40,379 bases of DNA from an uncultured Bacteroides sp. (GTDB lineage Bacteria; Bacteroidota; Bacteroidia; Bacteroidales; Bacteroidaceae). Position numbers and translations under genes: made by a program. The DNA is taken from the NCBI GenBank assembly GCA_945833835.1, contig CAMAFR010000020.1, positions 1 to 40,379 on the forward strand. Direction: 5' to 3'. Below the pieces are notes generated by a model that saw nothing but the letters and a program-made list of their open reading frames with translations, had not been told where the DNA came from and searched no databases. Of the stretch, positions 15,995 to 24,618 are shown piece after piece. How positions within the stretch are numbered: the stretch's first letter is position 1; each line of letters starts with the position of its first letter.

Positions 15995-16642
15995 TTATTC
16001 CCACCGTTCGCCGGACTCGTCTGCCTCGTCCTCGCCCAGGTCCAGTCCTTCATACAATTCCTCCTCCGTAGGCCGGTCTTCCAGCCAACCGGCAGACTCC
16101 TCCTCGTCTTCAGCGGTCTCCTCGCCCGACGCGTGATACCTCACATCGTGCAGGGCCCGCATGGCGTTCAGCAGCAGCTGCCCCCAGTATTCCTTGAAAC
16201 GCTCTTCACACGCCAGCAGGGCGTCGTTCATCGAGCGGTCCAGCCCTATCTGATAGACACAGACAAAATCCTTCAGGCACTGGTAGATGTCCGCCATGTT
16301 TTCGGACACCGTCTGCCGGATGGGCGTATCGCTGTAGGCCATGTCTTCGAGAAACACATCCAGATAGTCGTCCTGGTCGCGCAACACGCCCGCAACACCC
16401 GCCCGCACCCGCTCATAATCGCCTTCGGTGACAAACGTCTCCGGGTCGAAGTCGTCCATCCGATCGCCGGCAGGCAGCAGCGACGCCTTCAGGTAGAGCA
16501 GCGGCAACAGCTTGAGGGCCGTATCCACAAACTTGCGGCGGGACACCTGCGGCGCACGCTCTACAAACCCGCAGAACTCAGCCGCTACCGTCACAAACTC
16601 GACCGTATTTTTATCAAAGATAATCGGTGTATTCTTTTCCAT
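15995..16642 (-). CDS. DUF5063 family protein
   Basis: The 215-residue soluble protein has a helical core (about 10-170) matching what I recall of DUF5063, a Bacteroidales family, and an acidic tail (about 172-215, rich in Glu and Asp). No catalytic motif or signal peptide is visible. It opens the operon DUF5063-exonuclease-rlmI-DEAD helicase and is transcribed divergently from ftsK. The operon context points to RNA or ribosome metabolism, but this is association only. Confidence 0.8.
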   Translation of the reverse strand: MEKNTPIIFDKNTVEFVTVAAEFCGFVERAPQVSRRKFVDTALKLLPLLYLKASLLPAGDRMDDFDPETFVTEGDYERVRAGVAGVLRDQDDYLDVFLEDMAYSDTPIRQTVSENMADIYQCLKDFVCVYQIGLDRSMNDALLACEERFKEYWGQLLLNAMRALHDVRYHASGEETAEDEEESAGWLEDRPTEEELYEGLDLGEDEADESGERWE

Positions 16643-16662
16643 TATTCATTTGAATTACGGTG

Positions 16663-16670
16663 CAAAGGTA
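16663..16670 (-). promoter_or_regulatory. -7 box (TACCTTTG) for the DUF5063 operon
   Basis: The complement of this site reads TACCTTTG, a perfect TAnnTTTG, 20 bases before the start at 16642. It lies back to back with the ftsK promoter, the two -7 boxes being 32 bases apart. Confidence 0.7.
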
Positions 16671-16679
16671 TGAAAAAAA

Positions 16680-16710
16680 TTTCTCAGTTATAGTTTTATT
16701 CGTACATTTG
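16680..16710 (+). promoter_or_regulatory. Promoter of ftsK
   Basis: TTTC at 16680-16683, a 19-base spacer, then TACATTTG at 16703-16710. The predicted transcript starts about 7 bases later, downstream of the in-frame GTG at 16712, which therefore is unlikely to be the start codon. Confidence 0.65.
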
Positions 16711-16744
16711 CGTGAAGAAACCCAACCTCAAGAAACAAACAATC

Positions 16745-19249
16745 ATGAAAATGTCCAATAAAAAGACTGTCAACAAAGAGCAGAAATCCTCCAAAGAACC
16801 CTTCCAGCTGCCTTCCGGCAAGGTCATCACCTTGCTGAAAGGCGAGACCACCCACTTCATCATCGGGTTGCTGTGCGTCATTTTCGGCATCTTTATGCTG
16901 CTGGCCTTCAGCTCGTTCTTCTTCACCGGCGGAAACGACCAGAGCCTGCTGGCCCATCCCCAACCGGGCGAACTGCTGGAAACGGGCAACCACATCCAGA
17001 ACTATACCGGCGCACGCGGCGCACAAATCGCGCAGTTCCTCATCAACGACTGTTTCGGCATCGCGGCCTTCCTCATCGTGGTCTTCTTCATTGTGGCTGG
17101 CATGCAGCTGATGAAAGCCTACCACTTCGTGCTCTGGAAATGGTTTGTAGGCTGTACGGTAACGATGATTTGGCTGTCCGTCACATTGGGCTTCGTGTTC
17201 GGCGGAGTGTTCGCCGACTCGTTCATCTATCCGGGCGGCCTGCACGGCTACAACCTCAGCCAGTGGGCCTGCTCGCAGGTAGGCGCGCCGGGACTGGTGC
17301 TGATACTGTTGGTGACGGCCATCCTGATGGGGGTGTTCTTCTCGCGCTCCACCATGGATGTCGTGCGCAAATGCCTGCGTCCTGGCCGCCGGAAAGCCAC
17401 CGTCACCCAGACCGAGGAGACACCGGCCTCTCCACCCAAGGCAACCGCCCAACCCGAACCGGAACCTTCCGGCGAGGCGCCGATGGCCACTGATGCAGCC
17501 GACATGCCTGCCTACAAACCGGAAGAGGCCATAGCACAGGAAGAGGCTACGCCCGACGAAACCGCCTTTCAGGCCATTGAGCTGCCCATTGACGATGTGC
17601 CGCCTGCCCCAGTGGCAGAAAGCCTTGAAAAAAAAAAGGTAACGGCTGAACCGGACAACGACCCGGAGCCGGACTTCGAGATCAGCAGCCCCGTTCCTGA
17701 AGAGAGCGAGCAGCGCGGCACACTGGCACAGCCATACAACCCGCGGCTGGACCTGGAGAACTACCGTTTTCCGACCCTCGACCTGCTGAACACGTACAAT
17801 GAGGAAGGCCCCTCCATCGACATGGAGGAACAGACGGCCAACAAGAACCGCATCATCCAGGTATTGCGCAGCTTCGGCATCGAAATCAGCTCCATCAAGG
17901 CCAGCGTGGGGCCCACCATCACCCTGTACGAGATTACACCGGCCGAGGGAGTGCGCATCTCCAAAATCCGTAACCTGGAAGACGACATCGCACTGAGCCT
18001 GTCGGCACTGGGCATCCGCATCATCGCCCCCATCCCCGGCAAGGGAACCATCGGTATCGAGGTGCCCAACGCCAATCCGCGCATCGTGCCCATGAGCAAC
18101 ATCCTGGCCAGCAAGAAATTCCAGGAGAGCACCTTCGAGCTGCCCGTCGCCCTGGGCAAGACCATCACCAACGAAATCTTTATGGTCGACCTGGCCAAAG
18201 CCCCCCACATGCTGGTGGCCGGTGCCACCGGACAAGGAAAGTCTGTAGGGCTGAACGCCATCGTCACCTCCCTGCTCTACAAGAAGCACCCCAGCGAACT
18301 GAAGTTCGTCATCATCGACCCGAAGAAGGTGGAATTTGCCATCTATGCCCCCATCGAACGGCATTTCCTGGCCAAGCTGCCCGACGGCGAGGATGCCATC
18401 ATCACCGATGTCACCAAGGTGGTGCAGACCCTCAACTCGCTCTGCGTGGAGATGGACACCCGCTACGACCTGCTCCGCAAGGCCGGCTGCCGCAACATCA
18501 AGGAGTATAACGCCAAGTTCATCGGCCGCCAGCTCAACCCCGAGAAGGGACATCACTTCATGCCCTACATCGTCATCATCATCGACGAGTTCGGCGACCT
18601 CATCATGACGGCCGGCAAAGAGGTGGAACTCCCCATCTGCCGCATCGCCCAGCTGGCACGCGCGGTGGGCATCCATGCCATCATCGCCACCCAGCGACCC
18701 ACCACCAACATCATCACCGGTACCATCAAGGCCAACTTCCCGGCCCGCGTGGCCTTCCGCGTGGCCTCCATGATGGACTCGCGCACCATCTTGGACCGTC
18801 CCGGCGCACAGCAGCTCATCGGCAAGGGAGACCTGCTCTACCTGCAAGGCAACGACCCGGTGCGCGTGCAATGCGCCTTTGTAGACACCCCCGAGGTGGA
18901 ACGGGTCGCCGATTTCATCAGCCGTCAGCAAGGCTATCCCACCGCCTTCCTGCTGCCCGAATACACCGACCCGAACGCCGAGCCGGACGGCGGGGCCGCC
19001 GATGTGGACATGAACCGCCTCGACCCGCTGTTTGAAGAGGCCGCCCGCCTGCTCATCTACCACCAGCAGGGCTCCACCTCGCTGATACAGCGCAAGTTCT
19101 CCATCGGCTATAACCGGGCGGGACGCATCATGGACCAGCTGGAACGTGCGGGCATCGTAGGCCCCTCCAACGGCAGCAAGGCCCGCGAGGTGCTCTGTAT
19201 GGACGAAAACGACCTGGACATGCGCATGAAGAGCCTCAGTAACGACTGA
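16745..19249 (+). CDS. ftsK: DNA translocase FtsK/SpoIIIE
   Basis: ATP-driven double-stranded DNA pump that clears the chromosome terminus from the division septum. From ATG 16745 it has 834 residues: about four N-terminal membrane helices (30-200), a Pro/Glu-rich linker (210-340), an alpha-beta motor with Walker A Gly-Ala-Thr-Gly-Gln-Gly-Lys-Ser at 493-500 and Walker B Ile-Ile-Ile-Asp-Glu-Phe near 611-616, and a C-terminal winged-helix gamma domain (about 757-820) that reads KOPS sequences. An A9 run lies in the linker coding region near 17629-17637, a possible slippage point, but the frame is intact. I prefer 16745 over GTG 16712, which overlaps the promoter. lolA follows after 48 bases. 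Confidence 0.95.
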   Translation: MKMSNKKTVNKEQKSSKEPFQLPSGKVITLLKGETTHFIIGLLCVIFGIFMLLAFSSFFFTGGNDQSLLAHPQPGELLETGNHIQNYTGARGAQIAQFLINDCFGIAAFLIVVFFIVAGMQLMKAYHFVLWKWFVGCTVTMIWLSVTLGFVFGGVFADSFIYPGGLHGYNLSQWACSQVGAPGLVLILLVTAILMGVFFSRSTMDVVRKCLRPGRRKATVTQTEETPASPPKATAQPEPEPSGEAPMATDAADMPAYKPEEAIAQEEATPDETAFQAIELPIDDVPPAPVAESLEKKKVTAEPDNDPEPDFEISSPVPEESEQRGTLAQPYNPRLDLENYRFPTLDLLNTYNEEGPSIDMEEQTANKNRIIQVLRSFGIEISSIKASVGPTITLYEITPAEGVRISKIRNLEDDIALSLSALGIRIIAPIPGKGTIGIEVPNANPRIVPMSNILASKKFQESTFELPVALGKTITNEIFMVDLAKAPHMLVAGATGQGKSVGLNAIVTSLLYKKHPSELKFVIIDPKKVEFAIYAPIERHFLAKLPDGEDAIITDVTKVVQTLNSLCVEMDTRYDLLRKAGCRNIKEYNAKFIGRQLNPEKGHHFMPYIVIIIDEFGDLIMTAGKEVELPICRIAQLARAVGIHAIIATQRPTTNIITGTIKANFPARVAFRVASMMDSRTILDRPGAQQLIGKGDLLYLQGNDPVRVQCAFVDTPEVERVADFISRQQGYPTAFLLPEYTDPNAEPDGGAADVDMNRLDPLFEEAARLLIYHQQGSTSLIQRKFSIGYNRAGRIMDQLERAGIVGPSNGSKAREVLCMDENDLDMRMKSLSND

Positions 19250-19297
19250 CCCTCCCCCCCCAACCAACATCCGACAACATTTAAATGATCATTGCCC

Positions 19298-19918
19298 ATG
19301 AAAAGACAACTTATCCTGTTTCTCCTGCTGCTGGCAACCGCCGGCACTGCCTTCGGACAGACCGACCGGCAGGCCAAAGCACTGCTCGACAAGACGGCTG
19401 CCCACTACCGGAAAGCCGCTTCGGTGAACATACGGTTCGAGGGCAGCACCCAAGGCACGCTGCTGCTGCAAGGCGAATGCTTCGTCATCGACTGCGGCGA
19501 CATCATCAGCTGGTACGACGGACACCACCAGTGGAGCTACGTCAAGTCCAACCAGGAAGTCACCCTCACCACCCCCTCTGCCGAAGAGCTGAACGCCGTA
19601 CACCCGTATGCGTGGGTCAACCGTTATGACGACTTGTTCAACGGAACCTATACCGGCACGAAGACCGTGGGCGGCAAAACGGTGCAAGAGGTCGTCCTGA
19701 CCCCCAAAGGGAGCTCGGACCTTGCCTCCATCACCCTCCAGGTGACGGCCGACGGACAACCGGCCTCCATCGCCCTTGCACTGGCCGACGGCAGCCGCCA
19801 GACCTTCCGAATACGCTCCTACCTGACCGGCCAGCGGCAAGACATCTCGGCCTTCCGGTTCGACCCTACCCGCTACCCCGGTGTGGAACTCATCGACCTG
19901 ACAACAAATGATGAATGA
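19298..19918 (+). CDS. LolA-like outer-membrane lipoprotein carrier
   Basis: A 206-residue periplasmic protein with a signal peptide (1-20, cleavage before a Gln). The fold signature is that of LolA/LolB-like beta-shells: a start 'Ala-x-x-Leu-Leu-Asp-Lys' helix, then alternating strands with 'F-x-G-x-x...' and a 'Y-P-x-V-E-x-I-D-L' end typical of Bacteroidetes LolA. It would carry lipoproteins from the inner to the outer membrane. The placement 48 bases after ftsK mirrors Bacteroides genomes as I recall them. The last four codons and the stop (19907-19918) lie inside a small AATGATGAATGA-type repeat, so the natural C-terminus may have been altered by repeat insertion. Confidence 0.85.
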   Translation: MKRQLILFLLLLATAGTAFGQTDRQAKALLDKTAAHYRKAASVNIRFEGSTQGTLLLQGECFVIDCGDIISWYDGHHQWSYVKSNQEVTLTTPSAEELNAVHPYAWVNRYDDLFNGTYTGTKTVGGKTVQEVVLTPKGSSDLASITLQVTADGQPASIALALADGSRQTFRIRSYLTGQRQDISAFRFDPTRYPGVELIDLTTNDE

Positions 19919-19940
19919 AAAATGATGAATGAAGAATCAC
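19907..19940 (+). repeat. Short AATGAAAAATGATGAATG-type repeat
   Basis: A run of GAATGA/AAATGATGAATGA units that provides the last codons and stop of the lolA-like gene. Units of the same kind occur at 36850-36887 and inverted at 36995-37011. Confidence 0.7.
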
Positions 19941-19960
19941 TGATTCCTTCTCTCCCTCCT

Positions 19961-20049
19961 GTCATGTTGAGCGAAGCGAAACATCTGTAAACCGCCACCG
20001 GTTTCGGCTGCGCTGTATGGACAGATCCTTCGCTGACGCTCAGGATGAC
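19961..20049. repeat. Dispersed inverted-repeat element (GTCATnnTGAGCG family)
   Basis: The arm 19961-19988 (GTCATGTTGAGCGAAGCG and on) is matched in inverted form by 20021-20049 with few mismatches; 32 bases separate them, including ACCGCCACC. A partial second copy lies at 25514-25550. Such GTCATTCTGAGCG-type intergenic elements are known from several bacterial genomes. Confidence 0.75.
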
Positions 20050-20110
20050 AAGGGAAATAATAAACAAAGCATAAAAACATAAGATTATAAAACTCAAAAA
20101 CTCTACCATC

Positions 20111-21061
20111 ATGGAAAAAGAACATGTAAAATGCCTGATTATCGGATCGGGCCCAGCCGGCTTCACCGCCGCCATCTATACCGGACGTGCCAACATCGCC
20201 CCTGTGCTCTACGAAGGCATCCAGCCGGGCGGACAGCTCACCATCACCACCGAAGTGGAAAACTTTCCCGGCTATCCGGAAGGCGTGACCGGCCCTGTGC
20301 TGATGGATGACCTCCGCAAACAGGCCGAACGCTTCGGAGCCGACATCCGCAGTGGTATTGTCACCAAAGCCGACCTCAGCCAAGCTCCCTACTCGTTCCT
20401 CATTGACGACGAAAAGGAAATCACAGCCGACACGGTCATCATCTCTACCGGAGCCACCGCCAAATACCTCGGTCTGGAAGACGAGAAGAAATACGCCGGC
20501 ATGGGAGTCAGCGCCTGTGCCACCTGCGACGGATTCTTCTACCGCAAGAAAGTGGTGGCCGTAGTGGGCGGCGGTGACACGGCGTGCGAAGAGGCCATCT
20601 ACCTGGCCGGACTGGCCGCTAAGGTCTATCTCGTGGTCCGCAAACCGTTCTTGAGAGCCTCCAAAATCATGCAGGAACGGGTCATGAACCATCCCCACAT
20701 CCAGGTGCTGTTCGAGCACAATGCCGTAGGCCTGTATGGTGACAACGGCGTGGAAGGCATGCACGTGGTGAAACGCATGGGCGAGCCCGACGAAGAACGC
20801 TACGATGTGGCCATCGACGGTTTCTTCCTGGCCATCGGCCACCAGCCCAACTCCGGCATCTTCCGTCCGTGGGTCAAGACCGACGCTACCGGCTATATCC
20901 TCACCGAGGAGGGCACTCCGCGTACCGGCATCCCCGGCGTGTTTGCCGCCGGCGACGTGGCCGACCCGCACTACCGCCAGGCCATCACTGCCGCAGGCAG
21001 TGGCTGTAAGGCTGCCATCGAGGCAGAACGTTACCTGTCGGCCAAAGGCCTCCTGGCCTGA
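20111..21061 (+). CDS. trxB: Thioredoxin-disulfide reductase
   Basis: FAD enzyme that transfers electrons from NADPH to thioredoxin. The 316 residues show Gly-Ser-Gly-Pro-Ala-Gly (12-17) for FAD, the redox-active Cys-Ala-Thr-Cys at 136-139, Gly-Gly-Gly-Asp-Thr-Ala (153-158) for NADPH and a C-terminal Gly-x-Phe-Ala-Ala-Gly-Asp-Val FAD motif. Where E. coli has His-Arg-Arg after the second dinucleotide motif, this protein has Val-Arg-Lys-Pro, so one NADPH-phosphate contact differs. It follows lolA after 192 bases of repeat-bearing DNA and precedes the M16 protease by 56 bases. I see no clear promoter. Confidence 0.95.
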   Translation: MEKEHVKCLIIGSGPAGFTAAIYTGRANIAPVLYEGIQPGGQLTITTEVENFPGYPEGVTGPVLMDDLRKQAERFGADIRSGIVTKADLSQAPYSFLIDDEKEITADTVIISTGATAKYLGLEDEKKYAGMGVSACATCDGFFYRKKVVAVVGGGDTACEEAIYLAGLAAKVYLVVRKPFLRASKIMQERVMNHPHIQVLFEHNAVGLYGDNGVEGMHVVKRMGEPDEERYDVAIDGFFLAIGHQPNSGIFRPWVKTDATGYILTEEGTPRTGIPGVFAAGDVADPHYRQAITAAGSGCKAAIEAERYLSAKGLLA

Positions 21062-21117
21062 CGGCAGCCCCCAACGTTTGCTCCGACCTCGTACCTGTAT
21101 TATAACCCTTACCCATC

Positions 21118-23922
21118 ATGAGACGTTTTCTGCGAAAACTTACCGTAGCGCTGGCCGTCATCTGCGCCACCGCTACGGTTGTGGCCCAGCCCCTACAGCC
21201 TGTCCCCACCGACCCCGACGTACGGATAGGACACCTGGACAACGGGCTGACCTATTATATCCGCCACAACGCACTGCCGGCCCGCCAGGCCGACTTCTAC
21301 ATCGCCCAGAAAGTAGGCTCCATCCTGGAGGAAGACCACCAGCGCGGACTGGCCCACTTCCTGGAGCACATGTGCTTCAACGGCACCGAGCACTTCCCCG
21401 GCAACAGCCTGCGCACCTATCTGGAGTCTATCGGTGTCAAGTTCGGGGCCAACCTGAACGCCTATACCTCCATTGACGAGACCGTGTACAACATCTCCAA
21501 TGTGCCCGTGCTGCGCGACGGCATCATCGACTCCTGCCTACTCATCCTGCACGACTGGGCCGACGCCCTGACCCTCGACCCGAAGGAGATTGACAAGGAG
21601 CGCGGCGTCATCCACGAGGAGTGGCGCACCAGCATGGGAGCCATGATGCGCATGTACGAAAAAGTGTTCCCCGTGCTCTTCAAAGACAGCAAGTATGCCT
21701 ACCGCCTGCCCATCGGCACCATGGAGGTGGTGGACCACTTCCCCTACCAAGCCCTGCGCGACTACTACGAGAAGTGGTACCGCCCCGACCTGCAGGGCAT
21801 CATTGTGGTGGGCGACATTGACCCCGACAGCATCGAGCGCAAGATAAAGGAAGTGTTCGGCCCCATCCGTATGCCCGAACCCGCCGCACCCCGCACGTAC
21901 TTCCCCGTGCCCGACAACAAGGAACCGCTCATCGCCATCGCGTCTGACAAGGAGCAACAGGTAATGCAGCTCCTGCTCATGCACAAGCACGACGCGTACC
22001 CTGCCGAGGGCAAGAAGAACGTCGGCTACCTGGCCTACCAATTCATGACCTCCCTCGTCGAACTGATGCTGAACACCCGCTTAGACGAGCTAACGCAACG
22101 GGCCGACCCGCCGTTCATCGGGGCCGGTGTGGGCGAAGGCGACTTCATCCTCTCGAAGACCAAGGCCGCCTTCATCGGCTATGCCGCTTGCCGCGAGGAC
22201 GGTTTCGGCACCGCCTTCTCCGCCCTCTACCGCGAAGTGTTGCGCGCCCGGCAATACGGCTTCACCTCCAGCGAATACGAACGGGCCAAAGCAGACTACC
22301 TGCGCAGCATCGAAACCGCCTACAACGAGCGGAACACCATGAAGAACAGCCACTACGTGAGCCAATGCGTGTCCCACTTCATTGACGGCGAGCCCCTCCC
22401 TAGCATCGAGCAGGAGTTCGGCATCGTCAGCCAGATAGTGCCGGCCATCCCGCTGGAACAGGTCAACGCCTTCTTCCGCCAGCTGATTGGCGATGAGAAC
22501 ATGGCCGTCGCCATCCTCTGTCCCGAGAAGGAAGGCCTGGTCCTCCCCACCGAAGCGGACGTGACGCGGCTGATAGCACAAGTCAAGAGTGAGCCGCTGG
22601 AAGCCTACGTAGACCAAGTGTCCGACGAGCCGCTGCTGCAAGAGCTGCCGCAGGGCGGCAAGACCGTGAAGACCGAGGCAGGCGTGTTCGGCTCCACCGT
22701 GCTCACCCTGAGCAACGGAGTGCGCGTCATTGTCAAGCCTACCGACTTCAAGGCCGACGAAATCCGGATGAACGCGTTCAGCAACGGCGGTACCTCGGTC
22801 TTCAGCGAGACGGAGGCACTCCAATACAAAGAGCTCAACGCCATCATCGGACTGGGCGGACTGGGCAACTTCAATGCCATCGACCTGCAGAAAGTGCTGT
22901 CGGGCAAGATAGCCTCGGCCACCGCCTCCGTCCGTCAGCTCACGGAAGCCGTCAACGGCTCCTGCTCGCCCAAGGATCTCGAAACGATGCTCCAGCTCAC
23001 CTACCTTTCCTTCACCGCCCCCCGGCGTGACGACGAGGCCTTCGCCTCTTACCGCACACGCCTCAAGGCACAGCTGGAGAACATGGAGGCCAATCCCGAT
23101 GTCGCTTTCAGCGACTCCATCAGCCGGGCGTTGTATGGTGACAATCCCCGCACCGTGCGGATGAAGGCCGCCGATGTGGACCGGTTGGACTACGGGCACA
23201 TCCTCCAGCTGTACCAGGACCGCTTTGCCGACGCTTCCGACTTCACCTTCGTGCTGGTGGGCAACATGGACCTCGCCACCGCCGGGCCGCTCCTGGAGCA
23301 ATACCTCGGCGCACTGCCCTCCACCAGACGGAAGGAGACCTTCGCAGACGTGCTGCCGCTGCGCAAAGGCACCTACAGCAACGTGTTCCAGAAGCAGTTA
23401 GAGACCGCCAAGGCCAGCGAACTGCTGCTGAAGTGGGCCGACACCGACTACACCTTGCGCAACCACCTCCTGACCAGCATGATGGCGCAACTCCTCGACA
23501 TGGAATACACAGAGACCGTGCGCGAGGAGGCAGGCGGCACGTACGGTGTCAGAGTGCACGGCGAGCTGAACAAATATCCCACCTCGCAGGCCATGCTCCA
23601 GATCTACTTCGACACCGACCCGAAACGCCGCACCGAAATGGTGAAACTCATTGACGAGGGCATCCGGCAGCTGGCGGCTGACGGACCGAAAGCCGAAAAC
23701 CTCCAGAAAATGAAGGAATACCTGCTGAAGAAGTACCAACAGGACCAGAAAGAGAACAGTTACTGGATGGGGCAGCTGTACCACTTCTACTGGACCGGCG
23801 TAGACGGAGTGACGGACTACGTGCAGACCGTCAACGCCATCAGTGCTCAAGACCTGCGGGAGTTTGCCCGGACCTTCTTCGGACATCAGAACAGCATCGA
23901 GGTCAGCATGACCTCTAACTGA
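21118..23922 (+). CDS. M16 family (insulinase/pitrilysin) zinc protease
   Basis: A 934-residue periplasmic metalloprotease with a signal peptide (1-23). The inverted zinc motif His-Phe-Leu-Glu-His is at 80-84, with the further glutamate expected in the Glu-Arg-Gly-Val-Ile-His-Glu-Glu stretch at 161-168. The C-terminal half (about 520-930) repeats the fold without a zinc motif, as in the two-domain pitrilysins. The protein would degrade peptides in the periplasm or at the outer membrane. The gene probably shares a transcript with trxB and ends at a 13-bp hairpin (23934-23980). Confidence 0.93.
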   Translation: MRRFLRKLTVALAVICATATVVAQPLQPVPTDPDVRIGHLDNGLTYYIRHNALPARQADFYIAQKVGSILEEDHQRGLAHFLEHMCFNGTEHFPGNSLRTYLESIGVKFGANLNAYTSIDETVYNISNVPVLRDGIIDSCLLILHDWADALTLDPKEIDKERGVIHEEWRTSMGAMMRMYEKVFPVLFKDSKYAYRLPIGTMEVVDHFPYQALRDYYEKWYRPDLQGIIVVGDIDPDSIERKIKEVFGPIRMPEPAAPRTYFPVPDNKEPLIAIASDKEQQVMQLLLMHKHDAYPAEGKKNVGYLAYQFMTSLVELMLNTRLDELTQRADPPFIGAGVGEGDFILSKTKAAFIGYAACREDGFGTAFSALYREVLRARQYGFTSSEYERAKADYLRSIETAYNERNTMKNSHYVSQCVSHFIDGEPLPSIEQEFGIVSQIVPAIPLEQVNAFFRQLIGDENMAVAILCPEKEGLVLPTEADVTRLIAQVKSEPLEAYVDQVSDEPLLQELPQGGKTVKTEAGVFGSTVLTLSNGVRVIVKPTDFKADEIRMNAFSNGGTSVFSETEALQYKELNAIIGLGGLGNFNAIDLQKVLSGKIASATASVRQLTEAVNGSCSPKDLETMLQLTYLSFTAPRRDDEAFASYRTRLKAQLENMEANPDVAFSDSISRALYGDNPRTVRMKAADVDRLDYGHILQLYQDRFADASDFTFVLVGNMDLATAGPLLEQYLGALPSTRRKETFADVLPLRKGTYSNVFQKQLETAKASELLLKWADTDYTLRNHLLTSMMAQLLDMEYTETVREEAGGTYGVRVHGELNKYPTSQAMLQIYFDTDPKRRTEMVKLIDEGIRQLAADGPKAENLQKMKEYLLKKYQQDQKENSYWMGQLYHFYWTGVDGVTDYVQTVNAISAQDLREFARTFFGHQNSIEVSMTSN

Positions 23923-23933
23923 CACTTCCCCCC

Positions 23934-23980
23934 GAGGCTGTCCGAGTATCCTCTGTCCGCTAAGATGCTCGGGCAGCCTC
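23934..23980. terminator. Hairpin after the M16 gene
   Basis: GAGGCTGTCCGAG (23934-23946) pairs with CTCGGGCAGCCTC (23968-23980) over 13 bp, with one G-U pair and a 21-base loop. No T-run follows, so it may be a transcript-end stabiliser or a weak terminator. Confidence 0.55.
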
Positions 23981-24053
23981 TCCCCTTCACGTTCGTTTGC
24001 AAGGATTATCAATTATTGGGGAAACGCACCACGACTTTCCGACACGAAGTGCG

Positions 24054-24061
24054 TACATTTG
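24054..24061 (+). promoter_or_regulatory. -7 box (TACATTTG) for the NlpC/P60 gene
   Basis: TACATTTG matches TAnnTTTG and lies 26 bases before ATG 24088. No good -33 box is seen at the proper distance. Confidence 0.55.
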
Positions 24062-24087
24062 CCACCGATAGAATAAAACGACCACCC

Positions 24088-24612
24088 ATGCGCCACAACA
24101 AGAACATCGCCGCCGGCCTCCTGCTACTGCTCACCCTGCTATTTTCTTCGTGCGCCACCCGCACGCCCCATGCAGATTTCAGGCAACTGGCCAAAGCCGC
24201 TGTCCGCTTAGACACCGACATTGCCGCCCAAGACAACCACCGCCTCTACATAGAAGCCGCCAACTGGATAGGGGTCCCCTACCGTGCCGGCGGACACGAC
24301 CGGAGGGGAGTGGACTGCTCGGGACTGGTGAGCGTCATCTACAAGAACGTCTACCACAAAAAGCTGGAGCGCAACTCGGACGACCAACGCACCGGCAACT
24401 GCTACAAGGTAGGCAAAAGCCACTTGCGTGAAGGAGACCTGGTCTTCTTCCACAACGGCAGAAACCGGCGCACCGCCACCCATGTGGGCATCTATCTGAA
24501 ACAGAACAAATTTATCCACGCCAGTACCAGCCGGGGGGTCATCGTCAGCAGGCTGACGGAACCTTACTACCAGAAATGCTGGATGCAGGGCGGACGTGTC
24601 AAAGGAATCTGA
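24088..24612 (+). CDS. NlpC/P60 lipoprotein, cell-wall endopeptidase
   Basis: From ATG 24088 the protein has 174 residues, a lipoprotein signal with Phe-Ser-Ser-Cys (Cys22), and one NlpC/P60 domain: catalytic Cys77 in Val-Asp-Cys-Ser-Gly, His132 in Ala-Thr-His-Val-Gly and His144 as third residue. It matches the Spr/MepS class, which cuts D-Glu-diaminopimelate or related stem-peptide bonds from the periplasmic face. An upstream in-frame ATG at 23965 is rejected because it lies in the hairpin after the M16 gene and before the promoter. The next gene starts 6 bases after its stop. Confidence 0.9.
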   Translation: MRHNKNIAAGLLLLLTLLFSSCATRTPHADFRQLAKAAVRLDTDIAAQDNHRLYIEAANWIGVPYRAGGHDRRGVDCSGLVSVIYKNVYHKKLERNSDDQRTGNCYKVGKSHLREGDLVFFHNGRNRRTATHVGIYLKQNKFIHASTSRGVIVSRLTEPYYQKCWMQGGRVKGI

Positions 24613-24618
24613 GCCACC

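Noticed and set aside
16688..19270. Open frame of 860 codons on minus, opposite ftsK
   Set aside because: The frame is antisense to unambiguous FtsK motifs and shows no domain; composition is that of a shadow frame.
23965..24087. ATG 23965 as start of the NlpC/P60 protein
   Set aside because: The extra 41 residues cover the hairpin after the M16 gene and the promoter, and would hide a perfect lipoprotein signal starting at 24088.
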